The position numbers and the translations under genes were made by a program. DNA of 52,488 bases, from positions 1 to 52,488 of IMG/VR virus record IMGVR_UViG_3300050132_000511; one strand, written 5' to 3'. The notes beneath the pieces are model-generated. The model ran no database searches and had not been told where the DNA came from. It saw only the letters and a program-made list of their open reading frames with translations. This DNA comes from a virus. Positions within the stretch are counted from its first letter, which is position 1. Every line of letters begins with the position of its first letter. Positions 21,222 to 32,000 of this stretch are shown one piece after another.

Positions 21222-21862
21222 CCGACAAGCTAACGCAATACAACCTCGCGCTGGGTCACCTGCGCGAGCGCCGCGTTGCGTCACTATCGGAGAACCGCGA
21301 GCCGCGGCGCGTGCTCGATTCCTTTTGGGACCAGGTCACCGCCGAGACCCTCGAGGCCGGCTTCTGGAAGTTCATCAAGCGCTCGGTCTCGATCGACGCC
21401 TCCAGCACGGTCGAACCGTCGTTCGGCTATCTCTACGCTTTCGCCATCCCGAACGACTGGATCCGCACCGTGCAGATCTCGGCCGACGAGATGTTCGACA
21501 ACCCGCTGCTGCAGATGAAGGAAGAGGCGGGTTACTGGTACGCCAACATCACGCCGCTCTATGCCAGCTACAATTCCAACGATCCGCTTTACGGCATGGA
21601 TCTCGGCGCGTGGCCTGCCACGTTCGCCAAATACCACGCGCTCGAGCTGGCCTCGCAGACCTGCAGCCGCATCACCGGTTCCGAGACGCTGCTCAACGGC
21701 CCGGAGGGCATCACCTCGCGGCTGAAGAAGGCCAAGAAGGATTCGCTCGGCAAGGACGCCATGAACGATCCGCCCGGCTTTGCCCCGATGGGCACCTGGG
21801 CCAAGTCCCGCCGCGGCTATGTCGGCTGGAACGGGCCCACCGGACGCGGCGGCTTCGGGTGA
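21218..21862 (+). CDS. Tail tubular protein A-like (adaptor)
   Basis: 214 residues, GTG start overlapping the gene before. The N-terminal half (YNLALGHLRERRVASLSENR, then EPRRVLDSFWDQVTAETLEA and GFWKFIKRSVSIDASSTVEP) has the pattern of T7 gp11-like tubular A proteins: xLNxALxxLGxxxV, then (R/E)xLLxxxWxxxRxxxLexxxWxFA and a beta region, AFAIPNDWIRTVQISAD. A conserved TFAKYHALELASQTC follows. It forms the ring between portal and nozzle. The next large gene is the nozzle, in agreement. Confidence 0.85.
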   Translation: MTDKLTQYNLALGHLRERRVASLSENREPRRVLDSFWDQVTAETLEAGFWKFIKRSVSIDASSTVEPSFGYLYAFAIPNDWIRTVQISADEMFDNPLLQMKEEAGYWYANITPLYASYNSNDPLYGMDLGAWPATFAKYHALELASQTCSRITGSETLLNGPEGITSRLKKAKKDSLGKDAMNDPPGFAPMGTWAKSRRGYVGWNGPTGRGGFG

Positions 21863-22185
21863 TGTTCAACCGCTTCAATGTCCAGCCATTCGCGCCGCTG
21901 CGCGTGCTTTCCGAGACAGATTCGAACAAGGCCTATGCGGATCGCGAGATGGCGGCCTTCGACAACCTCTCGCCGGAGCTGCGTCAGCGCATTTCCAATT
22001 CCGCCTTCGGCGCTTCGTTGGCTGACCTGGTCGGGGACGTGCGCCGGCGGCAGCCTTCGCGCCGCGCGATTCAGGCGGTCGTAAGCAGCGGTCGGTTGCC
22101 CTGCGACGTCACCGATGAGGAATTCTTGGCTGTCGAAATAGAGCTGCTCGAGGCTGAAGAGCGCCAACGCGTCGGAGTCGCCTGA
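21862..22185 (+). CDS. Hypothetical protein between tail tube genes
   Basis: 107 residues, TGATG overlaps on both sides. Charged, helical C-terminal half (EEFLAVEIELLEAEERQRVG) and a Leu/Arg-rich centre (LADLVGDVRRRQPSRRAIQA). No family identified; location between tubular A and nozzle makes a tail chaperone or minor tail role possible. Confidence 0.65.
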   Translation: MFNRFNVQPFAPLRVLSETDSNKAYADREMAAFDNLSPELRQRISNSAFGASLADLVGDVRRRQPSRRAIQAVVSSGRLPCDVTDEEFLAVEIELLEAEERQRVGVA

Positions 22186-25103
22186 TGGGTCGCACCAATG
22201 CCGCGATGTTCTCGTTCAACCGCGGCGAGGTCAGTAAGCAGGCGCTGGCGCGCGTCGATAACGAGAGGCTACGGCTCGCCGCCGAGTGCCAGCTGAACTG
22301 GCTGCCGCTGGTGGTCGGTCCGATGATGCTGCGGCCCGGCCTGCAACACATCAACGGCGTGCTCGGCGACGCGCCGAACGCCATGGTACCGTTCGTATTC
22401 TCCAAGTTCGACACCGCGCTGATCGAGCTCACCCAAGCCGTCATGCGGGTCGAGATCAACGACGTGCTGCTGACGCGCCCGGCGGTCTCGACCGCGATCG
22501 GCGATCCCACCATGACGGGATCGGGCGCCTGGACCACCGCCAACACGACGGTCGGCAACAGCGTCGGGTTCGGCGGCCATATGGTGTTGCAATGCCCCGT
22601 GATCGGCGGACTGGCGCAGGCGCAGCAACATGTCACCGTGGCGACCGCCGACCAGGGCGTCGAGCACGGTCTGCGCGTTCAGGTCCAGGCCGGCCCGATT
22701 ACGCTGCGGGTCGGGACGACCGCCGGCGCGGTCGATCTGGTGGCGGAAACCTCGCTCGATACCGGTTGGCATTCGCTCTCGTTCACGCCGGGCGCCGGGT
22801 TCTATATCCAGATCGAATCCACTAAAGCCTCGCCGCGCGCGGTCCTCAGCGTCACGATCGATCCCGCCGGCGTGCTCGAGGTTCCGACGCCATGGAACGC
22901 CGCGGCGCTGCCGACCATTCGCTTCGACCAGTCCGGCGACGTCATTTTCTGCGCGGCCTATGGTGTCCAGCAATACAAGATCGAGCGCCGCGGCCCCCGG
23001 CCGTTCGCCCGCAGCTGGTCGGTCGCGGTCTTCGAATCGCAAAACGGGCCGTTCTCGCAACCGCTTATTTCCGACGTCAACCTGAAGCCCGACACCGCGT
23101 TCGGTCAGGCGCTGGTGACGGCCGATCGGCCGGTCTTCTTGCCCGGTCATGTCGGCGCGATGCTCCAGATGTTCATGCTGGGGCAACAGAACGCCTGCCA
23201 GCTCGGTGGCGAGAACGCCTTCGCCAAGCCGGTTCGGGTCACCGGCGTCGGCGATGTCGCCCGCGACTACAACTGGTTCATCAGCGGCACCTATGTCGGC
23301 CAATTGACGCTGCAGCGATCCTACGACGGTGCCGACAGCGGTTTCACCGACGTCGCCACCTCCGTGAGCGGATTTACGGGAAATATCAATTCAGCGACGG
23401 GCACTACCGGGTCCCCGGTGCTTGATAACGTCATCTGCTGGGAGCGGGTCGGCTTCAAGGGCGGCAACTTCACCAGCGGCTTCGCCGCTGTTTCTTCCGG
23501 CAATGCTTCCGGCGGAGGCTATGGCCTGGCGCGAATAGATCAGGTCAATTCGCCGACGCAGGCGCTGGTCGACCTGGTGACACCTCTCTCCAGCGTGGTG
23601 GCCACCAACAACTGGGCGATCGGCGACTGGTCGAGCGCCGGCGGATGGCCGAGCTCAGTGTCGTTCTTCGAGGGGCGGCTCGCCTGGTCCGGCGCGCTGA
23701 CGCTGTGGGACAGCCAGCCGGATGGCTTCACCGGTTATGCGCAACAGGATAGCCAGGGCGCCTCACTCGGCGATGGCGGCGCCATCATCGAAACCTTCGG
23801 CTCCGGCCCGGTTGACAGCGTCAACTGGCTGCTGCCGCTGACGCGGCTGCTCGCCGGCCGCGACACCTCGGTCGAGAGCATCCGGGCGTCATCCTTCGAC
23901 GAGGTGCTGACGCCGACTAATATCTCGACCAAGGCCTGTTCGACCAACGGCGCGGCGCGGCTCAAGCCGCTCAAGATCGACAAGAGTGGCGTCTACGTGT
24001 CCGAGGGCGGCCGGGTCTACCTGGTGCAGTTCACCGCCCAGCAGATGGACTATTCCACCGTGGATCTGACCCGGCTCAACAGCGACATCTATGCCGCGGG
24101 CTTCGTCGATACCGCCGTGCAGCGCCAGCCCGATACCATGTGCTGGCTGCCGCGGGGCGACGGCCAGGCGGCAGCATTGCTATTCGATGCCGATGACGAC
24201 GTGGTGGCGTGGTGGCGGGTGCAGACGCTTGGCGTGATCGAGAATGTCTGCGTGCTGCCGGCGCCGTCCGGGGTCGAGAACTTCGTCTACCTGACCGTGC
24301 GCCGAACCATCAATGGCGTGACACGGCGGTTTCGGGAGAAGTTCGCGCCGCGCGCCAACTGTACCGGTGGCAGCCTCAACCAGCTCTTGGACTGCCATGG
24401 TGTGTACCAGGGCGCGCCAGTCACGACCATGACACTGGCGCACCTGCCCAACACAACGGTCGGGGTGTGGGCGGATGGATCCTACCTCGGCACGGCCACG
24501 ACCAACGGCAGCGGCACGTTCACGATGCCCGACGTTGCCACGGTACCGGCGGGGCACGCCACTGTTGTGGCTGGGCTAGGCGGCGACAATCGCGTCTATA
24601 GCGGCGCCGCCACCAACACGATGACGGTGCCGGCGGCCTATGAAGGCTACCCGGCCGAAGTGTTCGCAGGCTCCCAGCGCATCGGCCCGCTCGTGGTGTC
24701 CGGCGGCAAGATCACGCTGCCGAACGGCCGCACCGAAACCGATCTGCTGGCGTGCTTCGGCTTCTCCGCACCCTACATGTCGGCGAAGCTCGCCTATGCC
24801 GCCCAGGGCGGCAGCGCCATCAACCAGAAAAAGAAGATCGACCATGTCGGCCTTCTGATGTTCGACGCGCACGTCAAGGGCGTCACGGTCGGCCAGCGCA
24901 TGGACGTGCTGGACCCGCTGCCGGGCATGGAGAGCGACGCCGCGGTCGATCCCAACATGCTCTATTCGGAATATGACGAGCCGGCGTTCGAGACGCCTGG
25001 CGAGTGGGATACCGACGCGCGCCTGTGCATGATGGCGATGGCGCCTTATCCGGTTAAGATCGCCGGCGCCGTGATTTCGATAACCACCAACGAGAAGCTG
25101 TGA
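22185..25103 (+). CDS. Phage nozzle (tail tubular protein B-like)
   Basis: 972 residues. The N-terminus MGRTNAAMFSFNRGEVSKQA, then LARVDNERLRLAAECQLNWL and PLVVGPMMLRPGLQHINGV, is typical of nozzle/stabilisation proteins in short-tailed phages (F-N-GE-S, then N-PxxxGxxxRRPG). Later motifs: SSVSFFEGRLAWSGA (typical FxxRLxxAG signature), DSVNWLLPLTRLLAGRDTSV, and PLKIDKSGVYVSEGGRVYLV. The C-terminal half contains a carbohydrate-like beta-rich insertion. It forms the hollow tail tip. Larger than T7 gp12 (794), in the range seen for phages of rhizobia and Bordetella. Confidence 0.88.
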   Translation: MGRTNAAMFSFNRGEVSKQALARVDNERLRLAAECQLNWLPLVVGPMMLRPGLQHINGVLGDAPNAMVPFVFSKFDTALIELTQAVMRVEINDVLLTRPAVSTAIGDPTMTGSGAWTTANTTVGNSVGFGGHMVLQCPVIGGLAQAQQHVTVATADQGVEHGLRVQVQAGPITLRVGTTAGAVDLVAETSLDTGWHSLSFTPGAGFYIQIESTKASPRAVLSVTIDPAGVLEVPTPWNAAALPTIRFDQSGDVIFCAAYGVQQYKIERRGPRPFARSWSVAVFESQNGPFSQPLISDVNLKPDTAFGQALVTADRPVFLPGHVGAMLQMFMLGQQNACQLGGENAFAKPVRVTGVGDVARDYNWFISGTYVGQLTLQRSYDGADSGFTDVATSVSGFTGNINSATGTTGSPVLDNVICWERVGFKGGNFTSGFAAVSSGNASGGGYGLARIDQVNSPTQALVDLVTPLSSVVATNNWAIGDWSSAGGWPSSVSFFEGRLAWSGALTLWDSQPDGFTGYAQQDSQGASLGDGGAIIETFGSGPVDSVNWLLPLTRLLAGRDTSVESIRASSFDEVLTPTNISTKACSTNGAARLKPLKIDKSGVYVSEGGRVYLVQFTAQQMDYSTVDLTRLNSDIYAAGFVDTAVQRQPDTMCWLPRGDGQAAALLFDADDDVVAWWRVQTLGVIENVCVLPAPSGVENFVYLTVRRTINGVTRRFREKFAPRANCTGGSLNQLLDCHGVYQGAPVTTMTLAHLPNTTVGVWADGSYLGTATTNGSGTFTMPDVATVPAGHATVVAGLGGDNRVYSGAATNTMTVPAAYEGYPAEVFAGSQRIGPLVVSGGKITLPNGRTETDLLACFGFSAPYMSAKLAYAAQGGSAINQKKKIDHVGLLMFDAHVKGVTVGQRMDVLDPLPGMESDAAVDPNMLYSEYDEPAFETPGEWDTDARLCMMAMAPYPVKIAGAVISITTNEKL

Positions 25104-25468
25104 GGGTCGCGCTCCGCCCGGCCGTTGCTGCGGACCTGCCGCATGTGATCGGCGTGCCGCTGCCGTTCCGGATCCGCGCCATCACGGCCCACATCGGTGA
25201 CCGCGTGCTGGGCGTGGGCGGTCTCGGCTATCTGCCGAACGGAATCGTCGGCGCGTTCATGGCGCTGCATCCGGACTTCCGCAATTACCCGGTCGCGATG
25301 CACCGCGCCGGCATCGCTGGTATGGCGCTGATCCGCGAATCCGGCGAGCCGCGCGTGGTCGCGATCGCCGACGAGCTCGTGGCGCCCGCGCGGCGCTGGC
25401 TCGAGCATTTCGGTTTCAAGGCCGCCACCGTCGACGGCGTCACCGCTTACGTCTGGCAGGCTAGATAG
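25100..25468 (+). CDS. GNAT-like acyltransferase-fold protein
   Basis: 122 residues, GTG overlapping the nozzle stop. RVLGVGGLGYLPNGIVGAFM looks like the beta-strand followed by the acetyl-CoA-binding region of a GNAT fold, and the C-terminal ARRWLEHFGFKAATVDGVTA (LGF, strand) is its usual end. Similar small GNAT-like proteins occur at this position in podovirus-type genomes, where they may be virion proteins. The canonical RxxGxG/A motif is not intact, so enzymatic activity is uncertain. Confidence 0.65.
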   Translation: MRVALRPAVAADLPHVIGVPLPFRIRAITAHIGDRVLGVGGLGYLPNGIVGAFMALHPDFRNYPVAMHRAGIAGMALIRESGEPRVVAIADELVAPARRWLEHFGFKAATVDGVTAYVWQAR

Positions 25469-25469
25469 C

Positions 25470-26015
25470 ATGGCCGATCCGGTCACCTTGATGGGCGCCT
25501 CGCTGGCGGTGAGTGCGATCGGCGGCGGCATGAGTGCGGCCGGCACGATCGCCGGCGGCAGCGCGGCCGCGCAGGCCGGCAAGCTGCAGCAGGCGGCGGC
25601 CTATTCGCAAGCCGACCAGCTCACCGAGAACGCCGCCGGCGAGCTCGCGGCGTCCCAGCGCACCATGCTCGACACCCGGGAAAAGACGCAACTGACCCAG
25701 GGCACGCTCGTGGCAAAGGCTGCGGGATCGGGGTTCAACGCCGGTACCGGCTCGATGCTCAACGACGCCGGCCAGATCGGCGCGCGCGGGCAAAACCAGG
25801 CGCTGATGGATGTCTTCAACGGGCAGAACGAAATGACCGGCACGCTCAACAAGGCCAACGCCGTGCGCTTCGGCGGCGACGTCGCAGCCCTCGAGGGGTC
25901 GCAGAAGCAGACCGCCGCGGATCTGTCGGCCGCGGGCACGATCGCCTCGACCGCGGGCAGCATGTTCAAGACTTACGGTGGTGCCGGCGGCAACCCCTAC
26001 ATCGCTTACGGCTGA
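25470..26015 (+). CDS. Internal virion protein, gp14-like (small core protein)
   Basis: 181 residues. An N-terminal glycine-zipper hydrophobic region (VSAIGGGMSAAGTIAGGSAA) that could insert into membranes, then a long Ala/Gln/Gly-rich helical part (GKLQQAAAYSQADQLTENAA). This is the composition and position of T7 gp14-like ejection proteins, which form the pore in the host envelope with the two large internal proteins that follow. It is directly followed by those genes, TGATG junction at 26015. Confidence 0.75.
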   Translation: MADPVTLMGASLAVSAIGGGMSAAGTIAGGSAAAQAGKLQQAAAYSQADQLTENAAGELAASQRTMLDTREKTQLTQGTLVAKAAGSGFNAGTGSMLNDAGQIGARGQNQALMDVFNGQNEMTGTLNKANAVRFGGDVAALEGSQKQTAADLSAAGTIASTAGSMFKTYGGAGGNPYIAYG

Positions 26016-29000
26016 TGGCAATCCTTCCCGGCGAACAGGATCTGGGCCGCACCCCCGCGGTGTCCGGCGATCGCGCCATCGGCGCGGCCGATGCTTCGGG
26101 CGCGGCCGTCGGCGCCGCGGCGATCGCGCAGGGCGCGACCAATCTCGGCAAAGGCATTTCCGAACTCGGCACAGATATCGGCGCGGTCGCGGGAGCCCAG
26201 TCGAGGTTCGAGCTGGCGCGCTGGAATTCGGATTATTTGACTAAGGAAACCCAGCTTCGCACCTCGCTGGCTCAGGATACCGATTACACCACACTGCCGA
26301 CGCGCTACCAGGAGCAGGCGACCAAGCTGCGGGATGCAGCCGCCGCCAATATCAGCACTCCCAGCGCGCGGCAGACCTTCCTGCAGAGCACCAACGTTTC
26401 GATCGCCCAGGGCGTCGAAGGCATGACAAGCCGGGCCCAGAAGATGGCGTCCGATGCTAACGGCGCCTGGACTTCGCAGACCAACAATACCCTCATCGAC
26501 CAGGCCACCGCGATCGACGATCCTGTCGAACGCGCCAAGTATATCGACGCCGGCATTGCCAACATCGATGCGCGCGTCGCGAAGGGTGAGATCGGCCCGA
26601 CCGAGGCGCTGGCTGCGAAGCAGGCCTTCGCGCATCAATACGTAGTAGCCAACGCTATCACCACTCAGGATCCGCAAGGGGCCCTGAACGAAGTGCGGGC
26701 CGCGCCGGGATCCGGTGACGCCGTCACCAACCGCATCCTGCAGATCGAAGGCACCGGCCAGAATGGCAAGTCGAGCGCTACCGGGACCGGCCAGTTCGTC
26801 GACGGCACCTGGCTCGACGAGATCAAGCGCAACCGGCCGGACCTCGCCGACGGCCGCACCGACGACGAATTGCTCGCGCTGCGCAACGATCCCACGCTGG
26901 CGCGGCAGATGACCGACACCTATCGCCAGGAGAACGTGGCCTCGCTGACCAAGCAGGGCATCCAGGCCACCGCAGGCAATCAATATCTGGCGCACTTCCT
27001 CGGGCCCGGTGGCGCGGCCGCGATGATCAAGGCCGACCCGACCATGCCGGCGATCGACGCCTTGACCGCTGCGCTCGGCGAGAAGAAGGCGCAGGCGATG
27101 GTCGACGCCAATCCGACCGTCCTCAACTCGCTGGCCGGCCACGTGGTCCAATGGGCTGACGGCAGGATGGGGGGCGCCGGCGCGCATGATTCGATTTACA
27201 GCAACTTGCCGCCAGGCTTGCGAGGTCAGGTCGCGCAGATGCTGCAAGAAAGGATCGACAAGCAGACCGCGACCGATACGTCGACATTCCAGACCAAGGT
27301 AGAGGACACGCTCGCCGAAGCCGGCCGCAACGGATCCGCGCAGCAGCCGGTCTCGCAGGCCGAATTCATCAAGGTGCTCGGCGGCACGAAGGGTCTGGAC
27401 GCCTATTCCGACTACACGCTCGACATGAAGCTGCGCAGCGATGTTAGCCAGGTCGCGCGGCTGACCCCGCAGCAGCAGAACGACCTCGTTAAGAGCTACG
27501 ATCCGAAGCCGGGCGAGGAGGGCTTCTCCGATCAGAACAAGCGCCAGGCGCAGCTGCAGGTCGCGATCCAGAAGGTACGCAAGGAACGCGACGACGATCC
27601 GGCGCAGTTCGCGATATCGCGCATTCCGAGCGTTAAGGATGCCTATGGCGCCTTCAGCAAGGTGCAGGCCGACCCGACCGCGCCGGCGGATGCCAAGCAG
27701 GCCGCCGCCCGCGACTTCGTCAACAAGACGGTTTCCGAGCAGCAGAAGGCCGGCGTCGCGCCCGACGCCGTCAAGATCCTGCCCGACGCCATGGCCAGCA
27801 AGTTCAACGATGCGGTCACCCATGCCGCCAGCTCGGACGATCCGAACGCGCGTACCGGCTTGATCAAGCTGGTGCAGGACCAGGCCGCGCTCTACGGCGA
27901 CAACTGGCCGCTGGTTTATCGCCAGCTCGCGCCCAAGGCGATCCCGGTGGTGCGCGCGATCGCCGCTGGCGCCGATACCACGGCGATGACGCGGCTGCTC
28001 AATCTCGGACCCGAAGAAAATCCGGCCGCGCTGCTCAAGGAGCAGAGCGAGACCAAGGCGAAAGACGTCCAGACCAATCTCAACACCGCGATGGCGCCGC
28101 TGCTGCAGAGCATGGTCGGCCGCCAGAAGGACCGCGACTTCGGCGATTATTACACCATGGCCAACAAGCTCGCTGCGCTATACGTGCGTGACGGCCTGCA
28201 GGCGCCGGAGGCCGCCACCAAGGCCTTCAACGACCTGATCGGCAACCGCTACGATTTCCGCGATACCTACCGGATCCCGAAATCGCCGGCCTATTCGGCC
28301 GACGACGTCCAGGCCGGCGCACTGGTGGCGAAAAGCCAGCTCGCCGCGACGATGGGTCCGGATGATTATCTTGCCAGGAACCGGCCGTTTCTAAAGCCTG
28401 GCGACCAGCAGTTCTCGACGCCGCTCGAGGCGTCGAATGAAAAATCGTTTCGCGACTGGGTCTCGAACAACAAGGTGCCCTTCGATCCGAACTCGCGGAC
28501 CGCCGACTACGATATGCGCGGGTTTTGGAAGACGGCGCAAAATCCCGAGGCGTGGAAACAGCTGCAGGCCTCTGGCAAAATTCCGACAGATATGGAGCCA
28601 CTCGGGACCCGCGTTGATCCGAACGACGGCAAACCGCACTTTCCCGACTACTGGAAGACGCCGTACCACCAGACATTCTCGAACGAGAGCCAGTGGGCGA
28701 ACGAGAGCGCACCGCATTGGACCGATGACGACAAATTGGTCTCGCCGGCCGGCAAGGTACTCTTCGACGACCGGGCCCCGAAGGCGTCAGCGCTTTTGGT
28801 CAAGCCCGCGATCGACGACATTGGAGGCCTTTCCGATGCCCGCGGCGATAGCGTGTCGAAGTTCAAGCGTGACGGCGTCTGGGTGACGTCTCCTCGCAAT
28901 GACGGGCTCAACCTGATGTACGGCGACAAGGCCGTGCGCGGCCAGGATGGCGCGCCAATGTTCGTGCCCTGGGGCCAGCTTGCCAGACTGGGCGGCTCTC

Positions 29001-29059
29001 CGGAGGCGCGCGCTGACGCGATGAAGCGCGCCACCCAGTTCTCGGAACAGACGCCGTGA
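26015..29059 (+). CDS. Internal virion protein with lytic transglycosylase domain
   Basis: 1014 residues. The N-terminal 200 residues are glycine- and alanine-rich helices (ASGAAVGAAAIAQGATNLGK). At about residues 235-345 a lysozyme-like transglycosylase domain is visible: NRILQIEGTGQNGKSSATGT, in which the Glu of QIEG is the expected catalytic acid, followed by GQF and NQYLAHFLGPGGAAAMIKAD, the GxxA/Y part of the fold. The rest is helical and charged. It would open peptidoglycan during DNA ejection. In T7 the transglycosylase is in gp16; here it is in the first of three large internal proteins. Confidence 0.8.
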   Translation: MAILPGEQDLGRTPAVSGDRAIGAADASGAAVGAAAIAQGATNLGKGISELGTDIGAVAGAQSRFELARWNSDYLTKETQLRTSLAQDTDYTTLPTRYQEQATKLRDAAAANISTPSARQTFLQSTNVSIAQGVEGMTSRAQKMASDANGAWTSQTNNTLIDQATAIDDPVERAKYIDAGIANIDARVAKGEIGPTEALAAKQAFAHQYVVANAITTQDPQGALNEVRAAPGSGDAVTNRILQIEGTGQNGKSSATGTGQFVDGTWLDEIKRNRPDLADGRTDDELLALRNDPTLARQMTDTYRQENVASLTKQGIQATAGNQYLAHFLGPGGAAAMIKADPTMPAIDALTAALGEKKAQAMVDANPTVLNSLAGHVVQWADGRMGGAGAHDSIYSNLPPGLRGQVAQMLQERIDKQTATDTSTFQTKVEDTLAEAGRNGSAQQPVSQAEFIKVLGGTKGLDAYSDYTLDMKLRSDVSQVARLTPQQQNDLVKSYDPKPGEEGFSDQNKRQAQLQVAIQKVRKERDDDPAQFAISRIPSVKDAYGAFSKVQADPTAPADAKQAAARDFVNKTVSEQQKAGVAPDAVKILPDAMASKFNDAVTHAASSDDPNARTGLIKLVQDQAALYGDNWPLVYRQLAPKAIPVVRAIAAGADTTAMTRLLNLGPEENPAALLKEQSETKAKDVQTNLNTAMAPLLQSMVGRQKDRDFGDYYTMANKLAALYVRDGLQAPEAATKAFNDLIGNRYDFRDTYRIPKSPAYSADDVQAGALVAKSQLAATMGPDDYLARNRPFLKPGDQQFSTPLEASNEKSFRDWVSNNKVPFDPNSRTADYDMRGFWKTAQNPEAWKQLQASGKIPTDMEPLGTRVDPNDGKPHFPDYWKTPYHQTFSNESQWANESAPHWTDDDKLVSPAGKVLFDDRAPKASALLVKPAIDDIGGLSDARGDSVSKFKRDGVWVTSPRNDGLNLMYGDKAVRGQDGAPMFVPWGQLARLGGSPEARADAMKRATQFSEQTP

Positions 29060-32000
29060 CCGATTACTTTTCGACGCCCGACGATCTCGGCGAGATCCGG
29101 CAATCCGACCTGCAGTCGTCGCTGGGCGAGAGCCTGGGTGCGCAGGCGGCCGACGCGCTGGACCCGAAGGATTCGCCCTCCGCCATGTGGCTGCTACGCC
29201 GGGCGCGCGAGGCGAGTGCCGGCGGTACCGACCTTGCTGTCGGCGCCGGCGGCGACGTCGACGCGTATTCCGGGCAGTCGCTGGAGGAGCGCCAGGCGGT
29301 GGTCGACGCTCAGCGCGCGGCGATCCCCGACACCTCGATCGACGACGCCAAGGCGCGGATCAAGCAGGAAGGCCTCGAGGGCCAGCTCAAGCTGCCCGAC
29401 CAGCCCAGCGTCAAGTCTCCCGTGCTGGATCTGATGATTGCCGAGGCCCATGAGCGCCGCGACCGCGAGGTGGCGATCGCCAAGGGGCCGCAGGGCTTTA
29501 TGCCCGGCGCGCTGGGCCTGATCACGTCGCTGGGCGCGGGGATGATCGACCCGGTCAACATGGCGGCTTTTTCCATTCCCGTGCTGGGCGAGGCCCGCAT
29601 GGGCAAGCTGATGGCGTCTGCCGGCGACAGCATCCTCAACCGCACCGGCGTCCGTATGTTACAGGGCGGCCTGCAGGGCGCCGTGGGCACGGCGGTGCTG
29701 CAGCCAGCCGACTGGTGGCTGCATACCCAGGACGGTCAGGATTACACGTTTGCCGACGCGCTCAAGAGCGTGGTGATGGGCGCCGGCATGGGCGCGGGGT
29801 TTCACGCCGCCGGCGGCCTGGTCGGCGATATCGCCTCCAAACGCCGCGGCGTACCGCTGGCGGGCTCGCCCGAGGATCTCCTGGTCAAGGGCCTGATGAC
29901 CGGCCGGCACGTGCCGGGCGACGCGCTGGCCGAGGAGGGTGTGACACCCGACCAGCTCGGCGCGGCCTTCGCGCCGCCGCAGGCCGAAGCCCCGCCAATC
30001 CAGCCCGAACCGCAGCCGCAGGCGTTCGAGCATCCGGCCCAGGTGATGGCGGATCTGCCGCCGGCAGCGCAGGAAGACGTCGTCAGGGCCTCCATCGCCG
30101 ACATTGCCGCCGATCGGCCGGTGCGCGCGGCCGAGATGCTGCAGATCGCCGCCGATCACAGCCCGCGCATCGCGGAGTCATTCGAGGCCTGGCACGGCTC
30201 GCCGCATGACATAGACCGGTTCGACAGTTCCAGGATCGGCACAGGCGAAGGCGCGCAAACCTACGGCCACGGACTTTACTTCGCCGAGAATGAGAAGGTC
30301 GCGACGCAATACGCCCGGAGCACGTCGGGCCGCGACTTCATCCGCAAGGCGCAGGAGCTCTACGACGAGCACGACAGTCCGGGCGATGCGCATGCCGCCA
30401 TCGTCGAAAGCAAGGACGTCACGCCCGGTCAAAAGCGGCTTTTGCTCGCGCTAGAAAAAGATGACTGGCTGGGCTTTGACTATCCGCACCAGGCAGTATC
30501 TGCCGCGTTGAGCGATCCCAATGGCAAGAACTGGGAGATGTCGCCGGAGACGCTGGACGCGATCAAGCACGTCGGCAACATGTACCGCGTTCGCATCAAC
30601 GCTCACCCCGATCACTTTCTCGATTGGGACAAGCCGCTAGGCAAACACCCGGAGCCGGTTCGTTCCAAGCTTCGCGCGGCCGGCTTCGACGATTCGCAGA
30701 CCGGCAAGGACATCTACCACTCCCTGGTGAAGTACCGGCCGGAGCAGGGCGGCGGCACGACGTCGGCTGGAATGAAGATATCCGACCTGGATGCGACGCC
30801 GGAGGCAGCGTCGGGCCGACTGAGGGCGACCGGCATCCATGGCATCAAATATCTCGACCAGGGATCGCGGGCCGGCATTCCAGATTTGGACACGATGCTT
30901 GCCGTGGCCAAAGCGCAGGATGAACTGGCAACAACGGCTGATCCCGTGCGCAGGAAAGAGCTTCACGCCGAGCTCGCCGCGCATGACGCGAAGCTACAGC
31001 CGACCCGCAACTTCGTCGTGTTCGACGACAAGCATATCGAGATCCTCGATCGCAACGGCGAGCCGGTGGCCAAGCCGTTCACCGAGGCGCTGCCGGGCAA
31101 TCCCAAGATCACGCTCGGCGCCGATCCGGACCTTGTCACCGCGCCGAAGCCGCGCGGCCGCGCCGCTGCCCATCCCGACACGCTTTCGCTCAATGAGCAC
31201 CTGGCCTCGCAAGGTGGCCTCCGTCCGGATCCCGAGCTCGAGGCGATCTATGGCAACAAGCGCGGGCCGTTCGTGCCGGGCTTCGGCCCGCTGATCCGCA
31301 AATCGGGCATGTCGCTCGACGACGCGCTCTCGTCCGCCAAGCAGCACGGCTACATGCAGGATCCCCACGATGTGGAGAACGGCACCGCCGGTGCCGGCGG
31401 CCGCACCAGCCACGGCCTGACGCCGAACGACCTCCTGGATCACCTCGACGCCGAGAACCGCGGCCAGAAGCTCTACAAGCCCGGCCATGTCGAGAAGACC
31501 AAATACGATCCCGACCAGGAAAAGCACGTCATCATGGGCGCGCTCGAGACCGAGTTGGAGAAGTCCGGCGCCGACGTGTCCGCGATCGATCCGAAGCTGC
31601 TCGATCGCACCGTGGAAATCGTCCACCGCGAAGGCGTGACGGACGTGCTCGACGCCTATGAACGTGCTATCATGGAGGACGAGGAGCGCTACAATGCCAT
31701 TGCCGATGCCCGACAATCCGATCCCGTCGCAGCCGACATCCCAGGCTTCGAGCGAAGCGATGACGCCGGAGCAGCACCTGGCGATGGTGGACGTGATCAG
31801 GGCGGCGATCGGCAAACCGGACGGCCCGACCAAAGCGGAGGGCGAGCGGATGATTCGCAACCATCAAGTCATGGCGCGCGCGCGGCAGCAGCAGCTGCAG
31901 ACCCCAGATGGCGCGAGCTCGCCGACGTAAAGCCGGCCGAGGACGCCCCTGACGTCATAGCCGAGTCCCGTGAAGCCGATCGCCTGGCCGAACCGGATTC

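Noticed and set aside
26006-27823. 605-codon minus-strand frame opposite the transglycosylase virion gene
   Set aside because: Mirror of a well-supported gene; no ribosome binding site and no recognisable domain.
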